From CBDUQI01 sp965369325 (GTDB taxonomy: Bacteria > Pseudomonadota > Gammaproteobacteria > Steroidobacterales > JBCBZW01), in the NCBI GenBank assembly GCA_965369325.1, contig CBDUQI010000019.1:1-44086 (forward strand): 44,086 nucleotides of DNA, written 5' to 3'. This document shows positions 42,543 through 44,086 of this stretch, piece after piece. The first letter of the stretch is position 1, and each line of letters starts with the position of its first letter. Both the position numbers and the translations under genes were made by a program. The notes beneath the pieces were generated by a model. It had not been told where the DNA came from, did no database searches, and worked only from the letters and a program-made list of their open reading frames with translations.

Positions 42543-43418
42543 CTATTGTGTAATTCGGTTACATGCATCCTGATCGAAACTGATACGAAGATACTCGTCT
42601 CCATTCTCTCGGTAGTAAGTTCGAACGACTTTCCGCCCGCTCGCCAGAATCCGCCGGTTTATTCCGTTACATTCGAGCGTACATTGGCTCGCCCACATCT
42701 GATTTTCGAATACTTCTCTGTCTACTTGCTCAACTAAGGCGTCACTCAATTCATACTTATATTCAAACGTAAGATCAGGGGTTGCGATAACATCAATCGC
42801 CGTCGTCCACTCATCTACCACCTGCGGCATCTTCGCCTTTAAACTGGTTGCCGCGTCTCTAGACATCTCAAAAGTTAAAGGTAATGGTCGGACATCTGCA
42901 TCGACGATACTGCACGCTACGCCAGGGTGGTCGGGCATCGATTGTAAAACAACGGCCGCTAACAGCGTGACCGCGATAGCGGAAACTGCCCCAACTCCCA
43001 ATGCGGTGCGCAACGCCTTCTTGCGGTGAAGCTTGTTTACGAACGAGATAACCTCGGGCGCCACTGGGCCTTCCGGATCAAGAATGCTCACGCTTCTGAG
43101 GTAAGGCGGCAGAGTTCTCCGCGGAGTGGAATCGAGCATTACTGGCAGCAGATGCCACCCCGGATGGAACCATTTTTCTTGTGCGTACTTTAGCTCGGTT
43201 CGCGCATAGCTCCGTTGTTTTATCGAAAACTCTGAAATTAGAAAAATAAACAGCTCGGCTTCCTTTACCGCTCTTTCGATCCGCAAATCGTATTCTTGAG
43301 CGGGCGGCAGGCCTTCACGATCATAGAACACGTTGTGCTTCTTGCCGTTGGACAATTTTATTGCCACCTCCTCAGCCGTATCACGGTCTTCTGAAGCAAA
43401 TGAGATAAATATGCGCAT
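42543..43418 (-). CDS. TIR-domain transmembrane protein with a C-terminal exported domain
   Basis: A 291-residue protein. TIR domain at residues about 1-125: MRIFISFASEDRD, FYDREGLPPAQEY, LFIFLISEFS and YARTELKYA. Glu75 is at the position of the NADase catalytic Glu. A basic run (KLHRKKALR) precedes one membrane helix (139-158), which by the positive-inside rule puts TIR in the cytosol. The C-terminal domain (160-291), with Cys169, Cys246, Cys250 and Cys286, would be periplasmic. It has a PQVVDEWTT start, FEYKYEL and a late C. This pattern recalls small exported domains of unknown function. The start is the ATG at 43418; an upstream TTG adds non-domain residues. AT-rich compared with the neighbours, so probably horizontally acquired. 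Defence or signalling role is inference. Confidence 0.88.
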   Translation of the reverse strand: MRIFISFASEDRDTAEEVAIKLSNGKKHNVFYDREGLPPAQEYDLRIERAVKEAELFIFLISEFSIKQRSYARTELKYAQEKWFHPGWHLLPVMLDSTPRRTLPPYLRSVSILDPEGPVAPEVISFVNKLHRKKALRTALGVGAVSAIAVTLLAAVVLQSMPDHPGVACSIVDADVRPLPLTFEMSRDAATSLKAKMPQVVDEWTTAIDVIATPDLTFEYKYELSDALVEQVDREVFENQMWASQCTLECNGINRRILASGRKVVRTYYRENGDEYLRISFDQDACNRITQ

Positions 43419-43509
43419 TTCGTAGCAGAGCTGGACGCCGGGCAAGAGACATTATTGTGAACGTTAGATCATCCATCTCGTCGAATCTAGAGGCCATTAT
43501 CATATGACG

Positions 43510-43665
43510 CTAGCGTGAGCGGCGCGCTGGATAGTTCGTCTCTGCGTAATACGCGTCCAGGCGGCATGCGACAAAAATGGACGCTATTGTGGCGTTCGAC
43601 ATAGAGCCGGCAGCAAACACTTGAAGGCATTGATGCGAAGGTATCAGCGCCTTTTTTATGTCCAT
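43510..43665 (-). CDS. Possible 51-residue hypothetical protein
   Basis: A short frame beginning MDIKKALIPSHQCLQ with a GGGA site upstream. It ends shortly before the TIR gene region, and its codons look plausible. There is no family recognition; it may be chance. Confidence 0.25.
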   Translation of the reverse strand: MDIKKALIPSHQCLQVFAAGSMSNATIASIFVACRLDAYYAETNYPARRSR

Positions 43666-43697
43666 CGGTATTTCCCAGGGGAGCCCTCCTCTGTCCG

Positions 43698-43798
43698 GTG
43701 TGGCCCCTCGCGGTCGCACTTTGCGCAGGTTGTGTTGACCGCCAATTTATCCGGGAACAACGGTAACCCGCTCGTCCCGGACGGCAGCCCCCCCCCAA
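43698..43798 (+). repeat. 99-bp direct repeat, copy 2
   Basis: The second copy of the repeat at 41682-41780, same orientation. This copy has a clear inverted pair, TCCGGGA (43750-43756) and TCCCGGA (43775-43781), in its right half, less perfect in copy 1. It ends in a run of nine C. Copy 2 lies between the TIR gene and a new exported protein gene. The two copies flank the toxin and TIR genes. Confidence 0.85.
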
Positions 43799-43847
43799 GG
43801 AGGCCGTGGTCATGAACTTACAAATTATGAACACAGGAGATTTAACC

Positions 43848-44086
43848 ATGTACAACGACAATCGAAACCAAACACGCGCCAGAGCCGCTGCTTGCACGCT
43901 GGCCCTCGCGCTCAGCGCGCTCCACAACCTGGCGTCCGCCGACATCGGCCGACTGGTGAGCGACATCGATCCGATCGCCTTCGGCACGCCGAGCGTCGAC
44001 ATCTTTGTCAGCGGTCCCTTCGGTGGCAACATCGAATGGAACAACAGCGGCGCCGCGCAACCGTTCCCGGAGGGCGCCTGCGGCTT
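43848..44086 (+). CDS. Exported protein, partial at the window end
   Basis: The frame starts at ATG 43848 with AGGAG eight bases upstream and stays open to the last base (79 codons). The N-terminus MYNDNRNQTRARAAACTLAL continues into a hydrophobic signal with cleavage near LASA. The mature part begins DIGRLVSDIDPIAFGTP and then VDIFVSGPFGGNIEW. Family unknown. The antisense frame of similar extent is a shadow. Confidence 0.7.
   Translation, partial: MYNDNRNQTRARAAACTLALALSALHNLASADIGRLVSDIDPIAFGTPSVDIFVSGPFGGNIEWNNSGAAQPFPEGACG

Larger units (their letters stand above)
43419..43847. other. 429-base region with the second repeat copy
   Basis: It holds the TIR gene promoter region, a doubtful 51-codon frame, and repeat copy 2, ending in the leader of the exported protein gene at 43848. 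No recombinase or tRNA is present. Confidence 0.5.

Noticed and set aside
42362..42553. 63-residue plus-strand frame over the small exported gene
   Set aside because: It lies antisense to a minus-strand frame with a strong ribosome binding site, a signal peptide and a conserved-looking Cys core.
41682..43798. Integron attC sites for the 99-bp repeats
   Set aside because: I looked for RYYYAAC and GTTRRRY core sites on both strands and found none in the right places. The flanked genes also point in both directions, and no integrase is present.
43487..44044. Minus-strand 185-residue frame across repeat copy 2
   Set aside because: It is antisense to a plus-strand gene with AGGAG and a signal peptide, and its middle is simply the translated repeat.

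Overview
This 44 kb window looks like part of a gammaproteobacterial chromosome, probably from a free-living, perhaps marine, organism. The evidence is rdgC (a gamma/betaproteobacterial gene), a glutathione-dependent formaldehyde pathway, YjgN/M48 and DUF808 genes, NarL-type and MASE1 signalling proteins, and a very large dockerin-ended secreted protein. No ribosomal, tRNA or CRISPR locus is visible. The taxonomic call is inference.

Layout. 54-1990: glutathione-dependent formaldehyde oxidation (frmA-frmB, overlapping). 2154-3053: rdgC, convergent to it. 3430-9807: a 2125-residue secreted mosaic protein that joins a galactose/glyoxal-oxidase-type copper-radical domain, carbohydrate- and matrix-binding modules, a YVTN propeller, a di-heme peroxidase-like domain and a dockerin-like tail. 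A free YVTN propeller protein (9988-11163) converges on it. 11375-13656: a translationally coupled aminotransferase and beta-keto acid cleavage enzyme, probably a small catabolic route for a beta-amino acid. 13684-18691 (minus strand): a Ser/Thr kinase with TPRs, an ECF-type sigma factor and two secreted proteins of unknown function. 18888-21017: a periplasmic PQQ dehydrogenase. 21163-22626: a TPR protein fused to a protein-arginine-methyltransferase-like domain with an intact catalytic Glu pair. 22718-30904: a MASE1/PAS histidine kinase, an alpha/beta hydrolase, a GMC oxidoreductase, a DUF2306-like membrane protein and a NarL-type two-component pair. 31046-33318: a YjgN membrane protein coupled to an M48 protease. 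33558-34600: a SufR-like Fe-S regulator divergent from a small exported protein across a 32-bp palindrome. 34780-38701: DUF808, GST, TVP38/DedA-like and TPR-sulfotransferase genes. 39078-40831: a second di-heme cytochrome and a small exported protein.

The right end (about 40.9-43.9 kb) is accessory DNA with several rearrangements. It has a 5'-truncated arsR in front of an intact arsI, then two 99-bp direct repeats about 2016 bp apart. Between them lie a HigB-type toxin with a decapitated antitoxin and, on the other strand, a membrane-anchored TIR protein followed after 11 bp by a small exported Cys-containing protein. This interval is visibly AT-richer than its surroundings. After the second repeat, a new exported protein begins and runs off the window.

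The best candidates for something new are the TIR receptor-like pair inside the repeats, the oxidase-cytochrome fusion, and the bacterial TPR-PRMT. A shared theme is exported redox chemistry (copper oxidase, two di-heme cytochromes, PQQ dehydrogenase), possibly used on extracellular polymers or alcohols. The functional links are inference.
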